A stretch of 64,000 nucleotides of DNA, taken from NCBI RefSeq assembly GCF_022539315.1, contig NC_066322.1:20160765-20224764 (forward strand). Direction: 5' to 3'. The notes beneath the pieces were generated by a model, which worked only from the letters and a program-made list of their open reading frames with translations, was not told where the DNA came from and did no database searches. This document shows, piece after piece, positions 25,856 through 38,500 of this stretch. This DNA comes from Serinus canaria. Its lineage: Eukaryota > Chordata > Aves > Passeriformes > Fringillidae. Positions within the stretch are counted from its first letter, which is position 1. Each line of letters starts with the position of its first letter. Made by a program: the position numbers and the translations under genes.

Positions 25856-26130
25856 GCAGGATTAGAGTTTGAAATAATCTTGACAGAAGAAAAAAAGATG
25901 ACAGAACTCCAAAGTGAGACATCCAGGAGTCAGTGTGGGGGCAGGGGAGCTGATGTGTGAGGATCCAAGTGCCTGCCCAGGCACCTGCAGAGCAGGGCAG
26001 AGGCTGGAGCAGCTGCGAGCCCCCAGACCGAAGGGGAGCCGTAAGCAGCACAAACGCTCCTTCAGGAGGCACCAGACAAACAAACCTTCCCCAACACAGC
26101 CTGGCATTCCTCCATCTCACCCAACATGAT
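25856..26130. other. GC-rich patch beside the CR1 fragment
   Basis: From about 25914 the sequence becomes GC-rich, with several CpGs near 26018-26062. Open frames exist on both strands (25785-26120 minus, 25914-26129 plus). I cannot align it to CR1 or any other family. It may be a different repeat or a base-composition patch. Confidence 0.35.
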
Positions 26131-29100
26131 TAATAGTTGGCTGTCTACACTATTCACACAAGTTCTCATCATTTTAAAGACTCCACAGAGATCTTATGAA
26201 AAAAATGGTGAGCCCTTTCTTTACCTGCAGCAGCAGTTCCAGAGGGGCAATTCTGTTTCTCTTCCCTAACTCTGAAGAGTCCTTCAGTCTCTTGGAAATG
26301 TATTGCTTGTATGAGTGACAGAAAACCTTTCAATAGTTACTCATTCACACTGATTTTTATGATCACTATCGAGTCCAGAGGAATTAAAAATTTATCACAA
26401 AGCTAAGAAAATAAAATTAATATATTTTGTTTGTCTAAGTTGGTCATAAAATCTGACCAAGTGAAATAGACCACAGATATGAAGTAATTAGGAAAAAAAA
26501 AATGTCCTGTTTGTCATTTGAAGAGAGCAAGGTATAAAGAAAAGGTTATGTTTCATTTCAGGTTAGGAGACAAAGGCTAAAAATCAAGCTTTTCTTGCAA
26601 AGTTTATGCAGCGCCTTTGACCTATTATGTAAAGCGACCCAATTTAAGTGAAAAAGCACTGAAAAATTTAGTATGGGTCAGACTTTCATATCTTTTTTTG
26701 TTCCTCTTGTTTGCTATATTTCAGTCATCTCCCTTTTAAATCTGATCTTCTCAAGTGGGTCAGATAAAGTATATATGTTGCATTCGAGTTCCTGTGGGCT
26801 GATTCAATGTGACTCTAAATCAACAAGTCTGAGTCACTGCCTATGCAATCCTCTTCCAAATGCCTTTACAGGGCCAGGAAAGTGGTACAGAAAGCTAGAA
26901 ACTGGATCTCTAAACCCTGCAGGTAGTGCCTCTATGCTCACCGTCTTCTGGGGCAGAAAGGGGCATCCTTTTGTCAGTGTGCAAAATGTGAGGAAATGTG
27001 TGTGGGTCTGATGATGTTTGCCTGAAGCACAAAAACCTGATGGGCTATGCAGGAGAAGAGCTCTGACTCAGCTTTCCTGTTTATTCTTTCCTAGGTACCT
27101 GATTTATTATAGCATGACTTGAACTTGGCTGTCCACTTAAGGGAGAGAGCAGGAACAGCTTTAGAGCTGGGATTCAAATACATGTGATCCCTAAAGAAAA
27201 GAAGTTAAAATGACATCTGAAGAGTGAGGTACAGCAGAAAAATCTTTCATTTCATACCCACTGAGCAGGACTAGCCAGAATATCCCTAATTGCCAACAAA
27301 CACTCAAACACCCTTGCAACAGGCACTGTGGGCTGTTGGAATAAGACACCTGAACAGTGTGAGATTCAGTCATCTTAAGACACTTTTACTTGAGTTTTTA
27401 AATAGATTTCCCAGTATCATTTGGCTCCTTGCTGAATATTTTAAACACAGAAAAAACAATGTAAAATATCCCTTTTTTCTTTTGTTTTTAATGATATCCA
27501 GTTTTTCCCTGCTATAGAAATGAATAGCTCATATTGTAAAGCATGACTCTACCCTCATTGGTAAGGCAGCAGGATTTAGCTCTTGGTCAAGATACTTTCA
27601 AAAAAAAACCAGATCAAAAATCTGTGCCAGCACAGACTGCAGTTTAGTAACATCCATTTCACAGATGCTCCCATCCCTGGAAGTCACATAAGTTGTCAGG
27701 TCATATAGTTTGGCTAAATAATTATTTAAGAGTGACTTTGTCTAAAACACAAATGATGCTCAGCAGTTCCACAGTCATTTTCAGCTGCTGAAAAGGCTGC
27801 CTGTTAATGACAGTTGTCTTACTCAACCGTATTTGAATGAAGACCTTAGATAGTAAAATAAAATAAATTTTAAAAAACTATACTGCATTATTTCCTTCAG
27901 AAAACTCTGGAGTTTTAATGTTTGCTAATGCTAGACATTTAATTGAATAGAATTTGGTCATAGAAAAGATGAAAAATTTTGTAAGCTGTGTTGACATTTT
28001 GCAGTTGGTGGGAAGGATACTTCAATAAAATCGGATTCGAGCACTGGAAATCAATAAAGAATGTGAGCAGAATGAGAATTCTACATTGCAGAGAAGTACC
28101 TCTGATTTCTATTGAAAGTGGAAGAGGGATCATTATTCTGAGCATGATACTCTTATAGTGCAACTTCATCCACCATGGGCTCCTCAAGGTGGCCTCTGAC
28201 TTGCTTTGAATTTGTTCAGGTACAAGATTTCCCTGCAAGGACCAAATGAATGTCACAGAAGACCTCACAAGTACAGAGTGGAAACATTTTGTAGGTAAGA
28301 ACGAAATAGTGAGAGAAAGTAGAAGTAGAAGCTTAAAGAAAAACCTTCCAGTACTTAATTCAAAAACCCAGAATACATTTCTCAAAGCAAGAAAAGCTTT
28401 TTTTGCTGTGAAAATCTTGCTGTCTCAGTAGGGCAGCTGGACACAGTCACAATACCCAGGCAAAAATACCTCCTCAAGCCTTCTGTACCATAATAAAGTT
28501 TTGTGATATCTGCGGATATCACACAGGAAGTGTGACAATTTCCCAGCTCCTAACAATTCCTACTGATAAATCTACATGCAGCATGCAGAGCAAAACCTTC
28601 TGCTCTCCTTGCTGGAGCAGGGGAGGGTACAGAGAGGGCAACAGTTGTTACTACCAGAAAAATATTAAAAGAGGAAAAAAACGAAACATATATTTCAGTA
28701 AAACAATAATTGAAGTAGAAATTACAGAAATATCTCTCCTAATGGACTATGCAAGAAAGAACAGTTTTCTGGTACTCTGAGTTTCTGATAGATGTGAAGT
28801 TTCTTCATCCTTTTGCGCTCCTTTCAAAGCTGGACTACATTTGAGGTGTCACAGTTTGTTTCCATGAGCATTTAAATTCCAGTAAAAAAACGAATTTTTA
28901 TCTATTCGGAATAAGTAAATAAAATTCTCAACCATGTGTTAAATACTGGGCTTCAAAGTATGGGTAAAATAAAATATGGACCCAAGGACTGGCAAGATCT
29001 TTCTTTATTTCAATCATGCAAGAGCTTGCATGTGAACCATGATGTTTCAACTCTTTTACCCAAACAAAAGGCATCCCAGTGATATTCTATTGCCATTTAA

Positions 29101-32100
29101 TTGGCACTGAATGACCAAAGACCCAACAGTGCTATCATGCACAGAAAGTATGAAAAAGTAAGAACTCATCCAATAAAACAGCAAAAAGATGTGCTGGAAA
29201 TTATCAGGTTTTTTCATAAAGCTTTTGAAGAGCCTTTTCACTTTTAAATGCCTTCCACCAGCAAAATGCAGCCTTTGACCTTTATGTGTTTGCTGCCCAT
29301 GTTTCAAGGCACAAAGTATCATTAAAAACATCAGCACCAAGCCCATTTTCAAAAAAGCATGCATCTGTTTCTGTGAGCAAGTTTACATTACCAAGACTTT
29401 GGGCTTGTCCAAAACTCTCACCTTCTCACCAGATCACTAATGATTATTCCCTAATTCCACTAAACCCTTAGGAGTTTTTTAACTCACTGGCAGGTTAAAT
29501 GCTTCTTTTTACAAAGGCAGCCCCCAAAACTGCCTGTCATATGAATTCCTATTTTTGCTGTGAAGTTTAAAGTGCCAGTTAAACTCAGTCAGCTGTAGAA
29601 CACCTGTACATGTGGTCAGTTGTGAGAGCCATGCCAATGACTTTGTGGTGGTAATGGTCTTGAGCTTCTCAATCCCAGGCTCACAGAACAAACAGCATTT
29701 AAATGGGGTTTGTTGTAAATATAGTAGTACATAATACTCTTCCTATGACTAACAAGGGGTTTAAAATGTAAGAAGGGTTATCAGTTTTCATTGCAGTGGA
29801 ATCCAGCCAATACCAAAATAACTGTATTAAACTTTCCTTGCTGAAGCTTCACTCTCTTTAAAACAGTCTCACATAAGCTCTGAAAACAATCCATTGAAGC
29901 ATGAGCCATGACCCAGCACCACACACTCTCCTCCACTTCTATTATATTTCCAGCTTACATCAGTGAGAAGGCTGCAAGGTTGATACCAGTCATCTATAAA
30001 ATACACACCACTTGGTAATACTTGACTGAGTCAGGTTCTTCTGACAGTAATTTTTGTACAAGTTCACACAGACCTTACTTACTAAAGCAGGTCTGAATTT
30101 CTAGAGGTTCAGCTGAGAGCTAAATTTGACCAAAGTCTCAGCAGGACTCATAGCAGAACTGCACCCTTTTTTGCTATATCAAGGATCAAGAACAAATGTG
30201 TTAGAACATAACCCTGTAGATGGAAAAACTTCCCTTCAAAATTAGGCAAATATTTCCCTTATACCCACTATAAATCACAGATCCTTCAGATGTCTTAAAA
30301 AAGATCAGATAGATTCAAATCTGCTAACAGTTCATCAGATACCATTCTTACCATATTGTTATTCTCAAAGGACCTGTCAAATGATTCTTGGAGAATATTT
30401 TCTGAAGCCAAATTTACCTCAGGGATTATAGTTTTCTGTCAACACATTATATAATTTGTTTTCAGAACTGTTCTATTCAAGGGCAGAACCAGAGCATATG
30501 CTGTAGCATACCTCCCCCATGTACTGCTCTACTGCTCCTTCCAGTTGGCTTTCACAGAAATTAATTTAGCAAGTATATAGTAAAAATCTGGACAAAATAA
30601 GATTTTACTGGATTATGGCCAAATATCTAGATATAGCACTGCTTTATCCCTATTCAGTAACTAACACATACTTGGCAATCAATCTGATACCTTCTCCTGT
30701 CTAGAATTTATGAAGGCCAAACCTTTAAAAGTTTTTGGATGTGAAATATCTGACATCTGCCTGATTCTTGCCCCAAAAATATTTCTTAGTATTACAGTTA
30801 CTACAATCCATCTGGTAATTTATCTAAGAAGAAGAAAAAAAAAACCACTTTATAATTGCAATGTTTTTTCCTAACATTCTAGCAAATTATCCATCCAAAT
30901 ATTACATTGAAAATGGACACATCTTGAAATTCAGATACCTACACCTTAAAATATGCCTTTTTTTAGTTTGTTCATTTTTCTTTAAACCCTGTCCTTACAA
31001 GGCAAATATCTCTAAAGATCAGGCCCATTTCAAATGCTAATTTAGTCACATTTTCTTTAACAGGTCAGCTAGCCATCTGATAGCTCCAACCCAAGAAATT
31101 AAAATCTGAAATGTATCATATCATGGTTTCCCCTTACTACTGCCTCTTTCTCCATTTATTCTTTCAGTCTCCAAGTGTCTGTGGTGGTTCCACAAGGCTC
31201 TTTTTGTCTTCAGCCCTTACTCCTGCTGGCTTGATCACAAGTGCTACTTTAGTTAATTCTCTTCATACTGACAATCCAAAGCCAGGGATATAAGGGGTCA
31301 GTAGTACAAAAGACAACTTCAAATCTTAATCACTAAACTCTCAACCAAGTTCTACCTGTCAGATGAAGCTCCCATGGCAAATTCAAACTGAGAAGGTACA
31401 AGAACAGCAAACAATGCTAACATAAGAACTGGGAAAACAACAACAAAATCTGTGAAAATAAGTTCCCATGTTGTAACAAGTTATGACATAGTGCAACTTA
31501 ACACATGACATATTTCTATTCTCCTGAACTTCGTCATGTCATTACTGCATATCCTATAAAGTGAAAATACAGTAAATTATTTCAGCAAATTTAACAGGGT
31601 TCTGGTGGGACTCACTATCCTTTTGCAAAGAGCCAGAGTGAGTCTAGAATCCCTTTCTAAACTCACTGCATTCCCCATGCAGCTTTGGACAGAGTTTGGT
31701 CCTCTCAGCTTCTGGTTACTCTGACACCCTTGTCATCAGGATCGCATCCAGCCCACACAGTCAGAATTCTCCTGTGAAAATAATTCTATGTCTGGCACTG
31801 TACCCATTGCTCTTTGCACAGTAACATCTCTCTCTCTATTCAGACACGTATTTGAAAACAACATATCTGACAAGGCTATATAATTAATTTAGTGCTTGAA
31901 CCCTATTAAGTGCAGCATGTGATATCATTATGTAATGCATATAACACAGCAACTTCTAACTTCCAGTCTTGGGCACACCTCTTAGTTCAACAGAAATCGC
32001 GGTGTATGTCATGGTGTGTCCTGATTAACTTATTCTCAGCTACCTGCTTCTATTCCTCCCTCACAGTTTCCATGATAAATACACAGATAAAATATAAAGA

Positions 32101-34637
32101 TACAACCCTCTAATCCTTGTACCTCAGTCCTACCTATCAGAGTAAAACATTTCTTCCTAAACAGTCAGTTACCAGTTTGCAATGGTGATATATCATTTGC
32201 AAAACATGCCAAAACTTTCAGATTACTACGGGGGCATATGCTGTCACATCATTTCTTTAGTCTAAACTCTATTCCTTCTTCTTTGAGAAGATTCTTCCAT
32301 ATCAAGCGGATGCACTAGGTGTCCCAGGTCATCAGGGCCACAGCCCTGGGTCTCTTCACATGGGAACAGACTGACATGGACCCCTGCTGCACACAGGGAG
32401 CCAGGCACCTCCAATAATCTCAAAAACGTTGCCCATTGCATTCCATCACTCTTATGTGCTTCTTTCCATGTCATACCTTTGTGCAAAATTCAAGTCATTA
32501 CAATCAGATGCCTTGCGTAGTTAAGCTATGAAACCACAGAAATCACTTATGGCATTTCCAATAATAATTTGGGTCTCAAAAATGATCATTATTCAAGTTG
32601 CCACCTGCCTATGGCACTCCTTAAAAGCTGCTTCTTTGAAGTTTATTATTAAAATGGTATCACCAGTTTCTTACCCTAACCTGTGCAACAAATTTATTAT
32701 CTCATTATAACTTCCTACAGCCGGCTTCAGAGTCACTGCTTCTGTCAGAAAAGGCACGTACAGAAACAGTGTCTCAGTTAGGAAAAAATATTAAAATCTT
32801 TGTTTAGTGTTTCTTCACAAATGAGATCACTTTATATCTTATTGATTCTGGCTCCTCACTGAGGAAGCCTTGAGAAAGTAATTGTGAACATTACTCCCAG
32901 AAAGAAACTTGGGCATTTATTTTGGGGATTCTTTTGTTTTGAAGAGGGGGGGCATGGATTAAGGGTTATTTTGTTTTAGAAAGGTTTGGGTTTGGTTTTT
33001 ACTTTTTAGGCCAATACTCTTCGACAGTACATTTCATACTTAAAAATTTCATTTGATAGCAGTAATAGGAAAACATGACCAGTCACAACTGAGTGAATGC
33101 ACCTTGAACTACCTTTTTGTAGTTTGAGCCTGTCACAAATGCTGGTTTCTAACGTGGCAGTAAGCATGAAGGCTGCTTTCCATTCTAACCTGAAATTTGT
33201 TTTGTGCATGCCTTAGTCCCATTATAACAACTTGTTTATAAACCACTGAGCATTACTGGGATTTCATTTGACTTTTTCTGTGAAGCAGTCCTTCCTTTGA
33301 GATAACAGGATGCTCAAAAGGAAGTTAATTCTCTGCAGCTCAATAGGTACAGCAGAGAGCTCTTCTCTCTGTTCTGCTTTACCTTTGCATTTTGAACCAC
33401 ACAGTGTGAAGCAGATTTAATTACCAGCTTACATGTCATCTTCTTGGATTTCTTTTACAGCAGGAGAAAAGTTGGAGGACAGCTGCCCTTGCAAATCCAC
33501 AAGGGAAAAGAAAGGCAATCTTTTGGTTGATTTTTTGGAAATTAAAGTGTACTTACTCTAAGCATTTTTGCTTTCTTTTTTCCCCTTAAAAACATGAAAT
33601 TTACTTGCCATAATATGAAAAAACAACCTTCAATCATGTCATACATGCCATGTATTTTAGTTAGTTAGTAAAAAAAGATAAATAAATTCGCCATGCTTTA
33701 AATTTCAGGAAGGAAAACCAGAAAGAAGTCTTGGAGAATTTTGAAAATATTACGTTATATTCACAGAGATCATTACCACACTCTTCTTCAGATCCTTAGC
33801 CTATGAAAGGTTCCATTGATTTAGCACACACATAGTTTGATTCCATCATTTATACACCCACATTACCATTTCTTACTAATTATTTACTCCACAATTTCAT
33901 GTGTCTGCCATGGTTAGATGCTGCTAATGAAACCCAAACCTGAACAGGAACATGTATAAGGTGCTATTTCTGGCTCTTAAATCCCCTTAGGAGTAGTTCT
34001 GATCAAAGTGAAATAAAAAAATAATGATTTGGATTATTACAACATTTTTGCATGAAAAGTGAAAAGCAGACCACAGCAAAACATGACAATTCTTCAATGC
34101 CAAATTCTAACATGAAAACATTTTGCACAGATCTGTTGTTCACTAATACTGGTTAGAGTTCCAGTCACACTGCCAAGTTTTGCTCAGTAACACATTTTTG
34201 TTATCCTTTTCTTCCTAGGATAATTTTTAGTTCTTGATGTGGTGGTTTTCTTCATTCTTTTCTCTCCATTTATGTGCAAGAACAAAATCCTTTACAGATC
34301 CATTCTTTTTTAGTTTTTTATATTCTGGCATAGAGAGACTGTACCTTATGTTGTACTTTGAGGTGAAAGGAAGTTAATTCATATCTTGCTTTTTATATTC
34401 AATAACTAAATCCATTTACACTACAAGTGTTCCATCATCTAAGACTTCTTTTTAAATAGCTGTTTATTTTTTGCCATTTTTCCCACATATCTTACTCTGG
34501 TTATTTTTGACTATTGAGATCGGCAGAGTCATGTATTGGTTCTTGCCATACCCCTCAATGTCAGAATTCACAGGACTGCTGGGAGTGTTACCTGTTTCTC
34601 CACACAAATTTACTTTCAAGTCAGACTGACAGGGACA
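26131..34637. other. Long AT-rich non-coding stretch
   Basis: This is 8.5 kb without a supportable gene. The longest frame (27939-28385, minus, 148 codons) is leucine/serine/phenylalanine-rich with no domain. The minus-strand frame at 32262-32486 looks more protein-like in composition but is isolated and unrecognised. A segment at 26585-26650 keeps several CpGs and a TGACCT half-site. An acceptor-like TTCTTTTACAG near 33452-33462 has no supported exon after it. Confidence 0.6.
28502..28523. repeat. Short palindrome TGTGATATC-TGCG-GATATCACA
   Basis: Perfect 9-base arms flank a 4-base centre. It could form a small hairpin or a two-fold symmetric protein site. Nothing around it assigns a role. 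Confidence 0.75.
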
Positions 34638-34717
34638 GGGTAGGGATATAGAGTTAGGGTCAAGGTTAGGGTTTAGGGACAGTTTAGGGTTAGAGCTACA
34701 ATTAGGTTAAGGGTTAT
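34638..34717 (+). repeat. Degenerate interstitial telomere-like TTAGGG repeats
   Basis: Four exact TTAGGG hexamers (34654, 34666, 34673 and 34684) and several near-copies (GTAGGG, TTAGAG, TTAGGTTAAGGG) lie within 80 bases on the plus strand. This matches the vertebrate telomere repeat, broken by substitutions and small indels. It is surrounded by ordinary sequence, so it is an interstitial telomeric sequence and not a chromosome end. It directly abuts the tandem array that starts at about 34722. Confidence 0.85.
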
Positions 34718-34721
34718 GTTT

Positions 34722-35168
34722 TGGCAGTTATGTGTTCCCTCGGCATTCCATTTGCACATGAGGTATGTCTAGTGCACTATGCCTTGTGGCTTTCAGAACA
34801 ATAACCCTAGGCATAACCCCAACCTAGGTGAGGGAGCAAAAGGGGCATGTGGCTATGGCTGGTGCCAAATACAAAGGTCGGGAGGAAGCCAGATTGTGGC
34901 AGTTTTTGTTTCCCCTTGGCATACCTTTTGCAGCTGCATTCTGCTTGGAGCTCTGGGCTTTGTGGTTTTTAGAACCCTAACCCTAGGTAGAGTAGTAAAA
35001 GCAGCCTTGGGCTAAGGCTGGTTCCAAGGAAAAAGCTGTGGAGGAAGCCATGTTGTAGCAGTTTTGCGTTCTCCTTGGGATGCCTTTTGCAGCTGCAGTG
35101 TGCCTGGAGCTCTGGACTTTGTGGATTTCAAAACCCTAACCCTAGGCAGAGCAGTAAAAGCAGCCATG
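34722..35168. repeat. Tandem array, ~159-bp unit with CCCTAA motifs
   Basis: Nearly three copies of one unit are present, anchored at TGGCAG/TAGCAG positions 34722, 34897 and 35056 (spacings 175 and 159). Each unit continues with a TTTGCA word, a CTTTGTGG-like word, an ACCCTAGG block and GTAAAAGCAGCC-like text. Units 2 and 3 carry the exact string AACCCTAACCCTAGG (34973-34987 and 35132-35146). Unit 1 has a related string plus about 17 extra bases, explaining its longer spacing. The third copy stops after the GCAGCCATG word. The embedded CCCTAA motifs point the opposite way from the TTAGGG repeats to the left. The open frame antisense to this region is an artefact of the array. Confidence 0.9.
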
Positions 35169-35429
35169 AGAATTCTTATCAATATTGTTAGGAGATTCAA
35201 GTCTTTTCCATAGAAGTGGCACAAACGCGATATGCCAAAAATGGGGTTGGCTTTATAAACATTCCGAGGCTGACTTGTACACATTTCACAGTTTGAAGAA
35301 TTTATAATTCTCAATTTTCTTCTGCCAACATGAATTTTCAATGGTGTGGTTATGCATTTAAAAAAAAAAAAAAGCAGTGGACTCTTTACTTTCAAAAGAA
35401 TACAAAAGAGGCAAAAAAGCCAGTGTGAC
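35169..35429. other. Spacer between tandem array and CR1 3' end
   Basis: This AT-rich sequence includes an A run at about 35360-35373. I cannot align it to the array or to CR1. Confidence 0.5.
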
Positions 35430-35603
35430 AAAGGTGTGAGGGGAGTTGGGTACTGGAACAAGCTCCTCTGGGAAGTGGCCACATTGCCATGCCTTTTGGT
35501 GCCCAGCAAGCATTCAGACAGTGCTCTCAGATGTTTAACACATTGCCCTGTATAGACTCCATGAGCCTCATGGGTCCCTTACAAGGGATATTCTTTGCTT
35601 TTT
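35430..35603 (+). mobile_element. CR1-type LINE fragment, ORF2 C-terminus and 3' end
   Basis: The plus strand reads YWNKLLWEV at 35451-35477 and SDSALR at 35514-35531 in one frame. This corresponds to the CR1 ORF2 C-terminal pattern of HWNRLPxEV, then a short spacer, then LDxALR. About 25 bases later, 35555-35580 reads as the family's 3' untranslated end (GACTC-ATGA-CC-ATGGGTCCCTT), followed by ATATTCTTT, close to the usual ATTCTATG tail. It is strongly 5'-truncated (about 170 bp), inactive, and inserted in the orientation of the plus strand. Confidence 0.85.
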
Positions 35604-37439
35604 GAACAGACTGCTGCTGCTTTGGGCTTTATATGCAAATAAAGTCACATCAGCAGAGTCCAAACCTTGATGACTCATCAGATTACACAAACCAGACAAG
35701 GTCAGAACTCAAAAAAAAGGCCCAAAAATCCTACCAAGAGACAGAATGTTCAAAAAACAACCCAAACAAATAATGAAACCACACCAAAGTGGAAATTACT
35801 AGTTGGGGGATTTTCATAAATTATTAAATAGCAAACCTCCAAATAGCCTAGTTAAGCACTGTTCCTGGCAGAAGTACCTCAGCATGTTCAAAAGATGTAA
35901 TCCTAAGTGGCCGACCAACATATGGTGATGTTTTTGTTTGGTTATTTGGTTTTGGGTTTTTTTTAAATCCTTTCTTAAGGGTTTTGTTTCCTGTTTCAAA
36001 CTCAGCTCACTATTTGAAATTCAGTTTACAAATTTTGGGATAGGAGCCCAATGATTAGACTCAGCTAGGAAGTTTTTTGTCATGTATAAACAGCAAGACT
36101 AGACAAAAAATAGTAATGACATAAATGTGACATATGACACAAGTTGGATCAAATTAAGAATATTACAAAAATAGCTGTATAGCTGACAAAATGCCCTGAG
36201 ATAGAGGGGAAATAGGTCATCTAGACCCCTGAATAAAAATAAGGCAAATCCAAGAGCAGCCTAGGGATAAACAGGAAAGGGAAGAGAGAAACTAATTTCT
36301 TAGACCTTCTCTTTATAGGTCCAGTGTTTTTAATTCAGAATTTTCAAAAAAAACAAATTCTGCAAATGGGTTTCCTGTTGGAAATCAGTTATTTCCTTAT
36401 ATTTATATTTAAATAAATTATGTGGAGTAAAGCCAGTCATAATAGGATGGGACTCCTAAAAACAAACTTACAGTGCTGGATTTCTCCAATGCCAAATTTG
36501 GAGATTGATGACTTTGGCGCAGGGGGGAAAGAAACCTAAATACCAAAACCCTAAGAATTATTATTTTGAAAGAAAATAAAAACATTCTTAAATGTAAAAG
36601 AGTTAGTTTTAACAAACCTCTTAGGCTCTTTGAAATTTCTTTTATAAAATTCTCTTGAGAGTTACAGACAGAAGCCAAAAAATGCCCTCTAGAATTAAAG
36701 AAAGGGATTAGTTAGGAATGACTTGAAACAGTTAGAATTCTGTTCTAGACTTGGGGAAGGAATTAGTGAATGTATAAGCACAGGGTGGAAAACTATTTCA
36801 TAGGGATACTTGCTTATACAGGTATACAGATGAAGAACCTTGAATAAGTTCCTTGAAAAATCTTTGCCATGTTTGAGAAAGGAAAAAAACAAAAAAACAA
36901 CATTCTGCTTTTGGCATACCTCAAAGTCTTTCTGAATGCAATTGCTCATCATCTTTCTAAGGCATGGTTTTCAGTAAAGGAAAAGCAATCCTTCACAGTA
37001 ACTACTTGCAACGTTCTGGAAGCCCCAACTTAGAGGTACTCTGGGAGCTATGAGATACTGCCAGAAATTCTAACAGTCTGGCAAGAAAACCTAATTAGAG
37101 CAGTATTGCAGCAGATCATAGTGCTATAGTTTGATTTGGCCAACATCATAGTTTATGAAGGGAAGAATTCTAAATGGATCTGGAAAGGACTGAGCAACTT
37201 TTTATTTAGATTTCAAAAGGGTAGTGTAAAAATATAAATCTTGTGATAAGTACTCTTGAATAGTAATATCCTGTGCAAAAGCTTAGAATATCCATAGAAT
37301 TTTACTTTGAAAAAATAATTCCCATTATTAATAGCATGGTCTAGATCTAATGTTCACCAAGCTTTTGTATTCACTGCCTTAGAGAGAATTTTAAACACAG
37401 ATTATGTGGTCTATGCCTTCTAACAGTTTCTGCATAATG
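35604..37439. other. AT-rich non-coding sequence
   Basis: I see no gene, RNA or transposon end. The open frames at 36418-36678 and 36695-36952 (minus) are short and unrecognised. Confidence 0.6.
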
Positions 37440-37770
37440 TCCTTGTTCTGCAGGGAATTTCATTAGCATGTGCCCTGATCTTGTCCTCCAAACCCTCATT
37501 GCTTTAGACAAGCATGGATTTAATTGAGAGAAAACCAAGCTGTGACTGTGGCTCAGGTGTGAAGGCTGTTTCCCTCAGCAAATTAAATCCAATGTAATGA
37601 CTGAGCTTTCTTTTGCTCACTGTCCATTTATGAGAGATTTAATGCTGCATATTAATTATTTTGTTGGGCAATCTCACTCTGATATTGTTTTCCCCATCAT
37701 TTTGTGGGAGATTGATGCACAGATCAAATTGACTGTTTAATGTACTGTGAAGATGATTAACACCTTGAGG
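37440..37770. promoter_or_regulatory. Candidate conserved non-coding enhancer-like block
   Basis: The stretch holds ATTAGCAT (37462-37469, a POU-like octamer variant), several TTAAT/ATTAA homeodomain cores including ATTAATTA (37651-37658), an ATTTATGAG Hox/Cdx-like word and ATTGTTTTC. No frame stays open and no transposon similarity is seen. This composition is typical of vertebrate developmental enhancers. I infer that from texture only, with no alignment. Confidence 0.3.
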
Positions 37771-38379
37771 ATGGATCACAAGGTCACCAATTTTCATGTG
37801 ACTTCTACTTTAAACCATGCCAAAAAATGATAGACCCTGCTGACAGTGTGCTGTGTTTGGCTGTGCCCCATGGGCCTTGCACCAAAGGGTTCTGCAGAAA
37901 GGCCTGACAATCTCCCCCATGCCAGTGGAAAGCTCTCCAAATGACATCAACCCCTACACTGACATCCAACAACTCATCCCCATTTGTCAGCAGTACCAAA
38001 GCGAACACTCAGGGAACATTCAATTCAGAATACTGAACTCCAGAATTAGGTAAAAAGGTACTAAAACCACTTGTCCACCTCTGAAGAATTGAAGCAGCTC
38101 CCTTGGAGATATTCCCTCAGCAGAAATTATGTGAAAAGCCCAAAAAACAGGGAAACACTTCGTGCATGGAAAGTGCGACAGTAGCATAGAGTCTGAGCTG
38201 GGCCTGATCTACCCAAGATGTGCTTGGGTAATATCTCTAATTTACCATATGATGAGTTTATTCCATGCTTGTACACATGCACAGACACACACACCAAATT
38301 CATGAATCTAAATGGTAGAGCACTATTTCTCCCTTCCAGTCACAGGGAGGGAAGCAATATAACCTCTCTGTTGGGAATG
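37771..38379. other. Non-coding sequence
   Basis: Overlapping opposite-strand frames at about 37805-38053 cancel each other as gene evidence. Nothing else is recognisable. Confidence 0.5.
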
Positions 38380-38500
38380 CAAGCAGTAGCTATGGCTGCA
38401 TGCAAATCCTGTTTATCACTATTGCCATCAAGTTTATGGGCGCATAAATTTCCTTTCATAATACTTTTTCATCAAAGATCAATAAGCAGCCAGCAGCAAA
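38380..38500. promoter_or_regulatory. Octamer and Hox-like motif cluster
   Basis: A perfect octamer ATGCAAAT (38400-38407) lies 25 bases before the inverted pair TTTATG-GGCG-CATAAA (38433-38448), whose arms resemble Cdx/posterior-Hox sites. A CpG is kept at its centre. ATCAAAG (TCF/LEF-like) follows near 38473. It is a candidate regulatory element only. Confidence 0.25.

Noticed and set aside
27939..28385. 148-codon minus-strand open frame
   Set aside because: It is rich in Leu, Ser and Phe, as expected from AT-rich DNA, with no domain, no clear start context and no splice evidence.
32262..32486. 74-codon minus-strand frame with protein-like composition
   Set aside because: It is isolated, unrecognised, and has no splice signals or neighbours to support it. 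It is left as a chance frame.
34638..34717. TTAGGG repeats as a true chromosome end
   Set aside because: The repeats are degenerate, only about 80 bp long and flanked on both sides by tens of kilobases of ordinary sequence, so they are interstitial.
35012..35509. 165-codon minus-strand open frame
   Set aside because: It lies antisense to the tandem array and to the CR1 3' fragment. The content follows those repeats and does not look like a gene.
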